This document shows positions 44,446 through 54,105 of a DNA stretch of 64,000 nucleotides, one piece after another. The notes below the pieces were generated by a model that saw only the letters and a program-made list of their open reading frames with translations, did no database searches and was not told the DNA's origin. The DNA lies in assembly GCA_943846745.1 (NCBI GenBank), contig OX044360.1, positions 2,604,001 to 2,668,000 on the forward strand, given 5' to 3'. This stretch comes from Opacimonas sp002292215 (GTDB taxonomy: Bacteria; Pseudomonadota; Gammaproteobacteria; Enterobacterales; Alteromonadaceae). The stretch's first letter is position 1. Each line of letters starts with the position of its first letter. The position numbers were made by a program, and so were the translations under genes.

Positions 44446-47115
44446 ATGACTGATAACAAGCATGTTGATCACGATCCTATCGAAACGCAAGAGTGGATTG
44501 ATTCATTAGAGTCAGTACTTGAAGCGGAAGGAGTAGAACGTGCTCACTATTTATTAGAGAGTATGATTGAGAAAGCACGTCGCAGCGGTGCACATTTGCC
44601 CTATGATGCGACTACAGCTTATCTTAACACTATCCCTGCAGGTCAAGAACCGACCATGCCAGGTGATCAAACCATTGAAACTAAAATCCGTCATGCGATC
44701 CGTTGGAATGCAATGATGATGGTATTACGAGGTTCGAAGAAAGACCTTGAGTTAGGTGGTCACATCTCCTCATTTGCGTCTTCTGCTATGTTATATGATG
44801 TTGGTTTTAACCATTTCTTCCGTGCGCCAAACGACAAAGACGGTGGCGATTATTTATTCGTTCAAGGTCACGTCTCTCCAGGTATCTATTCACGCGCATT
44901 CATCGAAGGTCGATTATCAGCGGGACAGTTAGATAATTTCCGTCAAGAAGTCGGTGGCGAAGGTATTTCTTCTTATCCGCATCCAAAATTAATGCCTGAT
45001 TTTTGGCAATTCCCAACGGTCTCTATGGGCTTAGGTCCAATGCAAGCTATTTACTTAGCCCGCTTCTTAAAGTACCTAACTAACCGTGGCTTGAAAGATT
45101 GTTCAGAGCAACGTGTTTGGTGTTTCATGGGCGATGGTGAAGTTGATGAGCCAGAATCATTAGGCGCTATCGGTCTTGCCTCGCGTGAAGGCCTAGACAA
45201 TTTGACGTTCGTGATTAACTGTAACTTACAGCGCTTAGACGGTCCTGTTCGTGGTAACGGCAAAATCATCCAAGAACTTGAAGGTACATTCCGTGGCGCA
45301 GGCTGGGAAGTGTTTAAAGTTGTTTGGGGACGTTACTGGGATCCATTATTAGCGCGTGATACAACGGGTAAATTATTAGATCTAATGAACGAAACAGTTG
45401 ATGGTGAATACCAGAACTTCAAAGCGAACGGTGGCAAATACACTCGTGAGCATTTCTTTGGTAAATACCCTGAACTAAAAGAAATGGTTGCGAACATGTC
45501 AGATGATGACATTTGGCGTCTAAACCGTGGTGGACATGATCCAGTTAAAGTTTATGCAGCATATAAACGTGCTTCAGAAACGGTCGGTCGTCCACAAGTT
45601 ATCCTAGCTAAAACCGTTAAAGGTTATGGCATGGGTGCGGCGGGTGAAGGTAAAAACATCGCGCATAACGTTAAGAAAATGGATATTGCATCGGTTAAAC
45701 ATTATCGAGATCGTTTCAATATTCCTGTTTCTGACGAAGATATCGGTGATTTACCGTATTACAAATTCGAAGAAGATAGCCCTGAAATGAAGTATTTGCG
45801 TGAAAAACGTGAAGCATTACATGGTTATATGCCTGTGCGTTTAGCGAAAAGCACACATGATCTTCCTGCTCCGCCACTAAAAGCTTTTGATGCGGTTCTT
45901 AAAGGTTCTGGTGAGCGTGAAATCTCTACAACAATGGCCTTTGTTCGTGTCTTAACAGTATTGTTAAAAGACAAGCAAATGGGTAAAAACGTTGTTCCTA
46001 TCATTCCTGATGAAGCCCGTACTTTTGGTATGGAAGGCTTGTTCCGTCAAGTAGGTATTTACGCCAACCAAGGTCAAAAATACGTACCACAAGATGCCGA
46101 TCAAGTTGCTTTCTATCGTGAAGACAAGAAAGGTCAAGTACTACAAGAAGGTATCAACGAGCTAGGTGCAATGGCATCATTCGTTGCTGCCGGTACATCG
46201 TACTCAACCAATGATTTACCGATGTTACCTGTCTACATCTACTACTCAATGTTTGGTTTCCAACGTGTTGGTGATATGGCATGGGCAGCTGGCGATAGCC
46301 AATGTCGCGGTTTCTTAATCGGCGGTACTGCAGGTCGTACTACGCTAAATGGTGAAGGTTTACAACACCAAGATGGTCATTCACATGTCCAAGCAGGTTT
46401 GATCCCTAACTGTGTATCCTACGATCCGACTTATGGTTACGAAGTGGCAGTTATTACTCGAGACGGTACGCGTCGTATGTTAGAAGAACAAGAAAACGTC
46501 TTCTATTACTTAACGGTAATGAACGAAAACTACGTTCAGCCAGCAATGCCTGAAGGTTGCGAAGAAGGCATTATCCGTGGTTTGTATCAAATAGATACTG
46601 TGGGTAAAGCAAAAGCTAAAGTGAATTTATTAGGGTCAGGTACGATTTTAGTTCAAGTACGTGCAGCAGCTAAACTATTAGCTGAAAAGTACAATGTTGA
46701 ATCGCATGTTTTCTCTGCGACATCATTTAATGAACTAGGCCGTGATGGTATTGATGCAGATCGCTACAACATGTTACATGCTGATGGCGAACAAAAAGTA
46801 CCTTATATCACGAAAGTCTTATCTAGCGTCGGTCATGATGGCCCAACGATTGCGACTACCGATTATATCAAAGCGTATGCTGATCAAGTTCGTGCATTTG
46901 TCCCTGGTCAATATCGCGTATTAGGTACGGATGGTTTTGGTCGCTCTGATAGCCGTGAAAACTTACGTCGTCATTTTGAAGTTGATGCTAACTACATCAC
47001 GTTTGCTGCACTTTATGAATTATCCAAGCAAGGTCAATTCGATAAAAAAGCATTAGCAACGGCGATTAAAGACTTAGGTATTGACGCTGACAAAATCAAC
47101 CCACTTTACGCATAA
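44446..47115 (+). CDS. aceE: Pyruvate dehydrogenase E1 component AceE
   Basis: AceE is the thiamine-diphosphate-dependent, homodimeric E1 subunit that decarboxylates pyruvate and acetylates the lipoyl groups of E2. The ThDP motif begins FMGDGEVDEPES and ends near VINCNLQRLDGPV. Other family stretches are the N-terminal ETQEWIDSLESVLE, GHISSFASSAMLYDVGFNHF and TTLNGEGLQHQDGHSH. It has 889 residues, near E. coli (887). It lies 41 bases after pdhR and 11 bases before aceF. Confidence 0.97.
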   Translation: MTDNKHVDHDPIETQEWIDSLESVLEAEGVERAHYLLESMIEKARRSGAHLPYDATTAYLNTIPAGQEPTMPGDQTIETKIRHAIRWNAMMMVLRGSKKDLELGGHISSFASSAMLYDVGFNHFFRAPNDKDGGDYLFVQGHVSPGIYSRAFIEGRLSAGQLDNFRQEVGGEGISSYPHPKLMPDFWQFPTVSMGLGPMQAIYLARFLKYLTNRGLKDCSEQRVWCFMGDGEVDEPESLGAIGLASREGLDNLTFVINCNLQRLDGPVRGNGKIIQELEGTFRGAGWEVFKVVWGRYWDPLLARDTTGKLLDLMNETVDGEYQNFKANGGKYTREHFFGKYPELKEMVANMSDDDIWRLNRGGHDPVKVYAAYKRASETVGRPQVILAKTVKGYGMGAAGEGKNIAHNVKKMDIASVKHYRDRFNIPVSDEDIGDLPYYKFEEDSPEMKYLREKREALHGYMPVRLAKSTHDLPAPPLKAFDAVLKGSGEREISTTMAFVRVLTVLLKDKQMGKNVVPIIPDEARTFGMEGLFRQVGIYANQGQKYVPQDADQVAFYREDKKGQVLQEGINELGAMASFVAAGTSYSTNDLPMLPVYIYYSMFGFQRVGDMAWAAGDSQCRGFLIGGTAGRTTLNGEGLQHQDGHSHVQAGLIPNCVSYDPTYGYEVAVITRDGTRRMLEEQENVFYYLTVMNENYVQPAMPEGCEEGIIRGLYQIDTVGKAKAKVNLLGSGTILVQVRAAAKLLAEKYNVESHVFSATSFNELGRDGIDADRYNMLHADGEQKVPYITKVLSSVGHDGPTIATTDYIKAYADQVRAFVPGQYRVLGTDGFGRSDSRENLRRHFEVDANYITFAALYELSKQGQFDKKALATAIKDLGIDADKINPLYA

Positions 47116-47126
47116 GGAATAATGTA

Positions 47127-49112
47127 ATGTCTGATATTAAAGATGTATTAGTCCCAGATTTGGGTGAAGATGCGGTTGAGGTTATTGAAATCTGTGTTGC
47201 CGTTGGTGACAAGGTTGATGCAGAAGATTCAATTATTACCGTTGAAAGTGATAAAGCTTCTATGGATATTCCTGCGCCATTTGCAGGGTCTATTGCAGAG
47301 ATTTGTGTTGCTGTTGGTGACAAAATCTCTGAAGGCACATTATTAGCGAAAATCAGTGCAGCGTCTGCTGCTGCACCTGCTGCACCTGCGGCTCCGGCAG
47401 CTGAGCCAGCACCAGCGCCAGTCGCTGAAGCAGCTCCAGCTCCAGTGGTTGCAGAACCAGTTGCAGCCGCACCAGTTGGTGAGTCAGTGATTGAAGTGAC
47501 TGTGCCTGATATCGGTGGCGACGAGAATGTCGACGTCATTGAAATCTTGGTTGCTGTTGGTGACACGGTTGAAGTCGAAGATGGCCTTGTGACGCTTGAA
47601 ACTGATAAAGCTTCTATGGATGTACCTTCACCGCAAGCGGGTGTTATCAAAGCGATGCATTTAACTGTGGGTGATAAAGTGTCTGAAGGTTCATTGGTGG
47701 TAACATTGGCGGTAGCCGGTGCTGCACCAGTGGCATCTGCAGCTCCAGTTGCCTCGGTTGCTCAAACTGCCCCTGTTGCAGCTGCTCCAGTAGTTGCAGC
47801 TGTTAGCGTAATTGAAGTGACGGTGCCAGATATTGGTGGCGATGAAAACGTCGATGTTATCGATGTATTAGTCGCACCTGGTGATGTTGTTGCAGCTGAA
47901 GATGGCCTAATTACCTTAGAAACGGATAAAGCTTCTATGGATGTACCTGCTCCTGAAGCAGGTATTGTCAAAGAAGTGCATATCAAAGTCGGTGATAAAG
48001 TGTCTCAAGGTAGCTTAGTTGTTCATCTTGAAGTGACGAGCAGTGCTTCAGTACCAGTGGAAGCCGCTCCGGTTGCACCAGCGCCTGTAGCGACTCCGGT
48101 TGTAGCGGCCCCGGTAGCTCCAGCAGCGCCTAAAGCTCCACCAGTTCCACATCACCCATCTGCTGCTACAATTCAACCAACAGGTAAAGTACATGCTTCA
48201 CCATCAGTACGTCGTGTAGCGCGTGAGTTTGGCGTTGATTTAACGCAGGTTAAAGGCACTGGCAGTAAAGGCCGCATTACGAAAGAAGATGTGCAGTCAT
48301 ATGTTAAATATGAACTATCACGTCCGAAAGCCAATGCTGCGACTGCTGTTGCAGCCGGTAATGGTGGCTTACAAGTTCTAGCGGCACCAAAAGTCGACTT
48401 TAGTAAGTTTGGTGAGATTGAAGAAAAACCATTATCGCGTATTCAAAAGATCTCAGGCCCGACACTACATCGCAATTGGGTTACTATCCCACACGTCACT
48501 CAGTTTGATGAAGCGGATATTACGGATATGGAATCATTCCGTAAAGCACAGAATGTTGTTGCAGAAAAACGTAAATTAGGCTTTAAAATTTCGCCATTGG
48601 TTTTCATTATGAAAGCGGTTGCCGATGCACTTAAAGCATATCCAACGTTTAATTCATCATTATCTGCGGATGGTGAGAGCCTAATATTGAAAAAATATTT
48701 CCATATTGGTATTGCGGTTGATACACCAAATGGCCTGGTTGTCCCAGTGGTACGTGATGTTGATCAAAAAGGCATTCATGCGTTATCACAAGAGATCATG
48801 GAAATTAGTATGAAAGCGCGTGATGGCAAATTAAAAGCTGCAGATATGCAAGGCAGCTGTTTTACTATTTCAAGTTTAGGTGGGATCGGCGGTACAGCAT
48901 TTACGCCAATCGTTAATGCACCAGATGTAGCTATTTTGGGTGTCTCTAAATCAGAGATAAAACCAAAGTGGAATGGTAAAGACTTTGAACCTCGTTTAAT
49001 GTTGCCATTATCATTATCATATGACCATCGTGTCATCGATGGTGCATTAGCAGCGCGCTTTGCCGTACATGTTAAAGATGTGCTAGGTGATCTTAGACAG
49101 ATTATCCTATAA
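47127..49112 (+). CDS. aceF: Pyruvate dehydrogenase E2, dihydrolipoamide acetyltransferase AceF
   Basis: AceF is the core acetyltransferase of the complex. It has three N-terminal lipoyl domains (about 3-75, 115-190 and 228-300), each with the lipoylation lysine in ESDKASMD or ETDKASMD. Flexible Ala/Pro-rich linkers separate them. A peripheral subunit-binding domain follows (about 352-390, HASPSVRRVAREFGVDLTQV) and then the catalytic domain, with SYDHRVIDGALAARF near the end. It has 661 residues, somewhat longer than E. coli (630). The linkers make long antisense open frames that are not genes. Confidence 0.97.
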   Translation: MSDIKDVLVPDLGEDAVEVIEICVAVGDKVDAEDSIITVESDKASMDIPAPFAGSIAEICVAVGDKISEGTLLAKISAASAAAPAAPAAPAAEPAPAPVAEAAPAPVVAEPVAAAPVGESVIEVTVPDIGGDENVDVIEILVAVGDTVEVEDGLVTLETDKASMDVPSPQAGVIKAMHLTVGDKVSEGSLVVTLAVAGAAPVASAAPVASVAQTAPVAAAPVVAAVSVIEVTVPDIGGDENVDVIDVLVAPGDVVAAEDGLITLETDKASMDVPAPEAGIVKEVHIKVGDKVSQGSLVVHLEVTSSASVPVEAAPVAPAPVATPVVAAPVAPAAPKAPPVPHHPSAATIQPTGKVHASPSVRRVAREFGVDLTQVKGTGSKGRITKEDVQSYVKYELSRPKANAATAVAAGNGGLQVLAAPKVDFSKFGEIEEKPLSRIQKISGPTLHRNWVTIPHVTQFDEADITDMESFRKAQNVVAEKRKLGFKISPLVFIMKAVADALKAYPTFNSSLSADGESLILKKYFHIGIAVDTPNGLVVPVVRDVDQKGIHALSQEIMEISMKARDGKLKAADMQGSCFTISSLGGIGGTAFTPIVNAPDVAILGVSKSEIKPKWNGKDFEPRLMLPLSLSYDHRVIDGALAARFAVHVKDVLGDLRQIIL

Positions 49113-49166
49113 CATTGCATACGAATAAATTAAACCTTTGCCAAATTAAGAGATTTTGAGGTCATA

Positions 49167-50585
49167 ATGAGCGAAATTAAAACGCAACTAGTAGTTTTAG
49201 GTGCCGGACCTGGTGGATATTCTGCCGCGTTCCGTGCAGCCGATTTAGGGATTGATACGATACTTGTTGACGCCCGTGCTACCTTAGGTGGTGTATGTTT
49301 AAATGTGGGTTGTATCCCTTCAAAAGCATTGCTTCACGTAGCGAAAGTAATTAAAGAAGCGAAACATTTATCTAGTCATGGTGTGTCTTTTGGCGAACCA
49401 GAGATCGACTTAGATAAAGTTCGTGGTTGGAAAGACAGCGTAGTTAGTCAATTGACTAAAGGCCTTAGCGGCATGTCTAAAATGCGAAAAGTTGAACATG
49501 TTCAAGGTTTCGGTAAATTTACAGGAAGTAATACTCTTGAAGTGACTGGCGATAAAGGCACCACGACGATTACGTTTGATAATGCGATTATTGCTGCCGG
49601 TTCTGAGCCGGTATCATTACCGTTTATTCCACAAGATGACCGTGTTATTGATTCTACTGGCGCCTTAGAGATGAAAGACATCCCTGGTAAAATGTTAGTT
49701 TTGGGTGGTGGTATAATCGGTCTAGAAATGGGCACTGTATATCAAGCACTTGGTTCTAAAATTGACGTGGTTGAATTTTTAGACCAGTTAATTCCAGCTG
49801 CAGATAAAGACATCGTTAAAGTCTATAACAAAACCATTAAAGATACGTTTAATGTTATGTTACAAACTAAAGTAACGGGCGTTGAAGCTAAAAAAGACGG
49901 TTTGTATGTTAGCTTTGAAGGCAAACAGGCTCCTGCTGAGCCAGTTCGTTATGACAAAGTGTTAGTTGCAGTGGGACGTAAACCAAATGGTTTATTAATG
50001 GCTGCTGATGTCGCTGGTGTCGCAGTTGATGAACGTGGTTTTATTAACGTTGATAAGCAAATGCGTACTAATGTGCCACACATTTATGCTATTGGTGATC
50101 TAGTGGGTCAGCCTATGCTGGCGCATAAAGCGGTACATGAAGGTCATGTTGCAGCTGAAGTTATTTCTGGTATGAAGCATTACTTCGACCCTAAATGCAT
50201 TCCTTCTGTTGCCTACACTGAGCCAGAACTTGCTTGGGTTGGTTTGACAGAGAAAGAAGCAAAAGAGCAAGGTGTTAATTATGAAGTGGCATCTTTCCCT
50301 TGGGCCGCTTCAGGTCGTGCGATTGCATCTGACGCAACTGACGGTCTAACTAAGCTTATCTTTGATAAAGATACACATCGTGTTATAGGTGGCGCAATTG
50401 TTGGTACCAACGCTGGTGAAATGCTTGGTGAAATCGGTTTAGCGATCGAAATGGGAGCGGATGCAGAAGATATTGCATTAACTATCCATGCTCACCCAAC
50501 ATTGAACGAGTCAATCGGTCTAGCCGCTGAGATGTACGAAGGTAGCATTACTGATTTACCAAATCCAAAAGCGAAGAAAAAGTAA
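49167..50585 (+). CDS. lpd: Dihydrolipoamide dehydrogenase Lpd (E3)
   Basis: This FAD-dependent flavoprotein reoxidises the lipoyl groups of pyruvate and 2-oxoglutarate dehydrogenases, passing electrons to NAD. The FAD motif is VLGAGPGGYSAAFRAAD, and the redox disulfide is Cys44/Cys49 in GGVCLNVGCIPSKALL. NAD-binding GGGIIGLEMGTVYQALG and the C-terminal catalytic HAHPTLNESIG are present. It has 472 residues. A terminator follows, closing the pdhR-aceE-aceF-lpd operon. Confidence 0.97.
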   Translation: MSEIKTQLVVLGAGPGGYSAAFRAADLGIDTILVDARATLGGVCLNVGCIPSKALLHVAKVIKEAKHLSSHGVSFGEPEIDLDKVRGWKDSVVSQLTKGLSGMSKMRKVEHVQGFGKFTGSNTLEVTGDKGTTTITFDNAIIAAGSEPVSLPFIPQDDRVIDSTGALEMKDIPGKMLVLGGGIIGLEMGTVYQALGSKIDVVEFLDQLIPAADKDIVKVYNKTIKDTFNVMLQTKVTGVEAKKDGLYVSFEGKQAPAEPVRYDKVLVAVGRKPNGLLMAADVAGVAVDERGFINVDKQMRTNVPHIYAIGDLVGQPMLAHKAVHEGHVAAEVISGMKHYFDPKCIPSVAYTEPELAWVGLTEKEAKEQGVNYEVASFPWAASGRAIASDATDGLTKLIFDKDTHRVIGGAIVGTNAGEMLGEIGLAIEMGADAEDIALTIHAHPTLNESIGLAAEMYEGSITDLPNPKAKKK

Positions 50586-50612
50586 GATTTTTCGTAAATT
50601 TGAGTAAATAAC

Positions 50613-50653
50613 AAAAAATCCCTAATTCTGGTCACAGGTTAGGGATTTTTTTT
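50613..50653 (+). terminator. Rho-independent terminator after lpd
   Basis: AAAAAATCCCTAA (50613-50625) and TTAGGGATTTTTTTT (50639-50653) form a strong stem with a T run 28 bases after the lpd stop. Its symmetry allows function on both strands. Confidence 0.87.
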
Positions 50654-50692
50654 GCTAAAATTACTCCATCTTGTTTTTAATATGACAAATCC

Positions 50693-50962
50693 ATGCGTCA
50701 AATAGAGTTATTTAACGTTCCTAGTCCGTGTATCGGTGTCTGTCAGTCTGGCCCCAAAGGCTACTGTACTGGCTGTTTTCGTTCGCGTGAAGAAAGAGTA
50801 AACTGGCTTAAAATAGATGATAACACCAAAAAAATCATCAATGACGCTTGTATGCGTCGAAAACAGTCCTATGCGCGCCGCATACAAGCTAAAATCGCTG
50901 CACCTACAAATGATGTCCAGACAATTCAAAGTGCCTCAGGATCGCAATCAGAGCTGTTTTAG
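50693..50962 (+). CDS. DUF1289-family small cysteine protein
   Basis: This 89-residue protein has the four-cysteine DUF1289 pattern SPCIGVCQSGPKGYCTGCFR near the N-terminus, followed by basic sequence (ARRIQAKIA) and a polar tail. The cysteines suggest metal or iron-sulfur binding, but the function is unknown. The start has no strong ribosome-binding site. It lies between the lpd terminator and the HDOD gene on the same strand. Confidence 0.82.
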   Translation: MRQIELFNVPSPCIGVCQSGPKGYCTGCFRSREERVNWLKIDDNTKKIINDACMRRKQSYARRIQAKIAAPTNDVQTIQSASGSQSELF

Positions 50963-51011
50963 TTGTGGCTGCTATACTTTTTAAAACGTTTTTCAAAATT
51001 AATAGGGATTT

Positions 51012-51830
51012 ATGCCGTTTACTGAGTATGCACAATTTGCCAACCACACCGCAACATTACCTGATATAGCGTTAAGACTACGTGAAATACTGGATGATCC
51101 CGCTACTGATGCTCAAGCGATTGGACATTTAATTGGGATTGATCCTGCATTAAGTGCAAAGGTCTTACGCCTAGCAAACTCAGCCTTATTTCGTTTTCCC
51201 GCTCAGATCGATAATATTGCCCGAGCAGTAAATGTTGTAGGAGGCGAGGCTATTTACATGTTAGTTATGGCCGAAACAGCGAAAAAGCTACAGTCACAGT
51301 TTACCACTGACTTAGTAAACCCAAGAACGCATTGGTATAAATCGATATTAACGGGGGTGTTAGCGCAGCGCTTAGCTAAGCCTCATATTCGCGGCTCTGA
51401 ACGATTTTTTGTATTAGGTTTACTGTATCATCTAGGTGAGATGGTGACAGCGCTGCGTGATCCTGAAAAATATTCTCAATACATCAATGATACGCGTGCA
51501 TTATCGCCCTGGCGTAAACAACTGCATGCGTTTGGTTTTGACTTTGCGTTGCTCAGTGGCGCAATATATCAGCAATGGCAGTTACCAATACAGTTATATG
51601 CGCCATTAATGGACACCCATGATAATACGATGGCACATAAACCTTTAGAAGAACGTCTGTTGTTACAAGCAAATGGCATCGTGTGGTTGCTAGGGGAACA
51701 AGATCTTTGTGAACAAGCGTATATTACTTATAGAGAAGAACTTAAAATAACGATAGAATATAAAGGGTTAATTGCTCTTTGTGAAGAAGCGCAACAACAA
51801 GCACACGCTCTTCAAGCTCTATTTAGTTAA
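51012..51830 (+). CDS. HDOD-domain protein
   Basis: This 272-residue cytoplasmic protein has an N-terminal HDOD domain (about 12-200). Typical sequence is LPDIALRLREILDDPATDAQ, LIGIDPALSAKVLRLANSAL and ARAVNVVGGEAIYMLVM. HDOD proteins resemble HD phosphohydrolases but usually lack catalysis, and they serve as signalling or regulatory scaffolds. No GGDEF or EAL domain is fused. It lies 49 bases after the DUF1289 gene and 10 bases before the DUF481 gene; a functional link is not known. Confidence 0.85.
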   Translation: MPFTEYAQFANHTATLPDIALRLREILDDPATDAQAIGHLIGIDPALSAKVLRLANSALFRFPAQIDNIARAVNVVGGEAIYMLVMAETAKKLQSQFTTDLVNPRTHWYKSILTGVLAQRLAKPHIRGSERFFVLGLLYHLGEMVTALRDPEKYSQYINDTRALSPWRKQLHAFGFDFALLSGAIYQQWQLPIQLYAPLMDTHDNTMAHKPLEERLLLQANGIVWLLGEQDLCEQAYITYREELKITIEYKGLIALCEEAQQQAHALQALFS

Positions 51831-51840
51831 AAGGAAAGTT

Positions 51841-52599
51841 ATGTCTCCGAATAAGGCGTCGATCGCCCTAGTTTTATGCGCATTATTTGCAACCGCGCCA
51901 AGTGTTGCCAAAGAAAAGAAACCGTTGTCGATGGACGGTGAGTTTGGTTTGATTATTACTACGGGTAATACTGAAGCGACGTCATTAAGTGCAGGGGTGA
52001 CGGGAACTCAAGAATTAGAAGACTGGAGTAATGAATACTCCTTAGCTGCCTTGTACAAGCAAGATAAGGTAACTTCTACAACGGGCGATGTCACGACGAC
52101 GGCGACCAAAACCAGTGCTCAGAAGTTCTTTTTATCTGGACAGTCTAACTATAAATTAACCAAAGAAAATCAACGTTTGTTTGTGTTCGGCTCGTATGAA
52201 GATGACCGTTTTTCTGATTTTAAATATCAATCGACGGTGGCGTTAGGTTGGAACCAAAAGTTATGGGACGACGCTAAATCAAAATTCAGTTATTCAGTGG
52301 GTCCAGGTTATAGCTTCTCGCAAGGTCAAGACGGTGAAGATTTAAATAGTGTGATTGTTCGTGCCGCGTTAGAGTACTCTCATAAGCTGTCTGACACCGC
52401 TAAGATTAAACAATCCTTATCTTCGGAATTCGGTGAAGCGAACACTAAAACGCGTTCATTAACTTCTGTTTCTGCCACTATCAATGGCGCGCTTTCAATG
52501 AAAGTGTCATTAAAACTAGATCACAACACAGATGTTGATGAAGGTAGTGATAATCTTGATACAGAAACGGCTGTAACGTTAGTTTATAGCTTCTTCTAA
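51841..52599 (+). CDS. DUF481-family outer-membrane protein
   Basis: This is a predicted outer-membrane beta-barrel of the DUF481 (salt-induced outer membrane protein-like) family. A signal peptide (LVLCALFATAPSVAKEKK) is followed by FGLIITTGNTEATSLSAG and alternating amphipathic strands, ending in an aromatic residue (LVYSFF), the usual barrel-assembly signal. I chose the ATG at 51841, with AAAAGGAAA upstream, giving 252 residues; earlier in-frame codons lie in the HDOD gene. A strong bidirectional terminator follows. Confidence 0.85.
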   Translation: MSPNKASIALVLCALFATAPSVAKEKKPLSMDGEFGLIITTGNTEATSLSAGVTGTQELEDWSNEYSLAALYKQDKVTSTTGDVTTTATKTSAQKFFLSGQSNYKLTKENQRLFVFGSYEDDRFSDFKYQSTVALGWNQKLWDDAKSKFSYSVGPGYSFSQGQDGEDLNSVIVRAALEYSHKLSDTAKIKQSLSSEFGEANTKTRSLTSVSATINGALSMKVSLKLDHNTDVDEGSDNLDTETAVTLVYSFF

Positions 52600-52640
52600 A
52601 TTAACAACGCTAGAAAAATACCTATCTTTTCATAGATGAA

Positions 52641-52686
52641 AAAAAACGCTTAACGGTTCATTTTAGTCAACCATTAAGCGTTTTTT
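52641..52686. terminator. Bidirectional terminator between DUF481 gene and serA
   Basis: The arms AAAAAACGCTTAACGGTT and AACCATTAAGCGTTTTTT pair with one mismatch around a short loop. It has A/T runs on both sides, so it can serve the plus-strand DUF481 gene and the minus-strand serA. Confidence 0.9.
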
Positions 52687-52737
52687 ATTGTGTGTCTATT
52701 AGTATAACGAGCTAATGCATCCAGCTAATGTAAAATA

Positions 52738-53967
52738 CTAGTGCAATATACGTGTTTTGATCGTTCCATCAATTAGCGTCAATTGCGCAAACGCATCATC
52801 GGCACGGTCTGTTTCAACGTCAATAACCACATAGCCAATGTTTTCATTAGTTTGCAGATACTGTGCAGCAATGTTGATGTTCTGTGACGCAAATGCTTGG
52901 TTAATTTTAGTCAAGATACCTGGAGCATTTTTGTGGATATGCAATAAACGTGAATGTTTAGCATGGCCTGGCAACGAGACTTCTGGGAAGTTAACCGCTG
53001 ACAAGGTTGACCCATTATCCGAATACTTAGCTAGTTTACCGGCAACTTCAATTCCAATGTTTGCTTGTGCTTCTTGTGTGCTACCACCAACATGTGGCGT
53101 TAAGATCACATTATCAAAACGACGTAATGGCGATTCGAACTCTTCTTGGTTTGATTTTGGCTCAATAGGAAATACATCTACCGCTGCGCCGTTTAATTTA
53201 CCTGACTCTAGTGCAGCTTCTAATGCTGGAATATCAATGACTGTGCCGCGTGCTGCATTAATTAAAATGGCACCGTCTTTCATTTCAGCGATTTCGGCAG
53301 CACCGATCATATCTTGTGTACCCGCAGTTTCAGGAACATGTAAGCTAACGACATCAGAGGTGTTGAGTAATTCTTTTATGGTTTTGATTTGAGTTGCGTT
53401 ACCAAGTACCAATTTATCTTCAATATCAAAAAACTGCACGCGCATACCTAAATGCTCGGCAAGAATGCTTAATTGAGTACCGATATGGCCATAACCAATA
53501 ATACCTAATGTTTTACCCCGTGCTTCATATGATCCGTTTGCGCTCTTGTCCCACTCACCACGATGCGCTTTTGCATTTTTAGCTGGAATACCACGTAATA
53601 ATAAGATCAGAGTACCAAGTACCAGCTCAGCGACTGAACGAGTATTGGAGAATGGGGCATTAAACACTGGGATACCACGAATTTGAGTCGCCGTTAAGTC
53701 AACTTGATTGGTACCGATACAGAAACAGCCCACTGCCACTAATTTGTTGGCGCTCTCAACCACTTTTTCAGTGATTTGAGTCCGTGAACGTAAACCAATA
53801 AAGTGAACATCTTTGACTTTTTCAATTAGCTCATCTTCCGGTAACGAGGTTTTGAGATTTTCAATGTTACTGTAACCATTATTCTTTAGTGTTTCTATGG
53901 CGCTTTCATGTACGCCTTCTAGCAATAGAATTTTGATTTTGTCTTTGGGTAGTGAAACCTTACTCAT
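52738..53967 (-). CDS. serA: D-3-phosphoglycerate dehydrogenase SerA
   Basis: SerA is the first enzyme of serine synthesis, oxidising 3-phosphoglycerate with NAD. The NAD motif is LGIIGYGHIGTQLSILAEHL, and the catalytic Arg, Glu and His regions are seen in INAARGTVID, VDVFPIEP and TPHVGGSTQEAQ. A C-terminal ACT domain (about 338-409, starting LLHIHKNAPGILTKI) gives serine feedback. It has 409 residues, as in E. coli (410). A MetJ-type tandem box lies 32 bases upstream of the start. The stop faces a bidirectional terminator. Confidence 0.96.
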   Translation of the reverse strand: MSKVSLPKDKIKILLLEGVHESAIETLKNNGYSNIENLKTSLPEDELIEKVKDVHFIGLRSRTQITEKVVESANKLVAVGCFCIGTNQVDLTATQIRGIPVFNAPFSNTRSVAELVLGTLILLLRGIPAKNAKAHRGEWDKSANGSYEARGKTLGIIGYGHIGTQLSILAEHLGMRVQFFDIEDKLVLGNATQIKTIKELLNTSDVVSLHVPETAGTQDMIGAAEIAEMKDGAILINAARGTVIDIPALEAALESGKLNGAAVDVFPIEPKSNQEEFESPLRRFDNVILTPHVGGSTQEAQANIGIEVAGKLAKYSDNGSTLSAVNFPEVSLPGHAKHSRLLHIHKNAPGILTKINQAFASQNINIAAQYLQTNENIGYVVIDVETDRADDAFAQLTLIDGTIKTRILH

Positions 53968-53998
53968 GTGCGATTAGCCTGTTGAAAAAATGTTAAAA

Positions 53999-54014
53999 AG
54001 ACATCTAGACGTCT
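53999..54014. promoter_or_regulatory. Two tandem MetJ-type boxes upstream of serA
   Basis: AGACATCT and AGACGTCT lie immediately side by side, the second a perfect match and the first one base off the known met box AGACGTCT. MetJ dimers bind such 8-base boxes in tandem with S-adenosylmethionine as corepressor. They lie 32-47 bases before the serA start codon, consistent with repression of serA. The presence of MetJ in this organism is not shown in the window. Confidence 0.65.
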
Positions 54015-54105
54015 AAATGAATAATTTACCAAAATGTGACTACGCTGAATAGTCTTTTTTAGTCTTATTTTGTAACTAATGTTACAGCTAAGGTCGCGAC
54101 TAAGG

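Noticed and set aside
47096..47650. A 184-codon Ser/Thr/Ala-rich open frame antisense to aceF
   Set aside because: It is a by-product of the Ala/Pro-rich linkers and lipoyl repeats of aceF on the other strand.
47127..48030. Repeated DNA within aceF, considered as a repeat element
   Set aside because: The repeats are the three lipoyl domains and their linkers, normal for AceF.
54071..54086. The palindrome before serA considered as a TyrR box
   Set aside because: TyrR boxes need TGTAAA-N6-TTTACA (18 bases); this is 16 bases with a 4-base centre.
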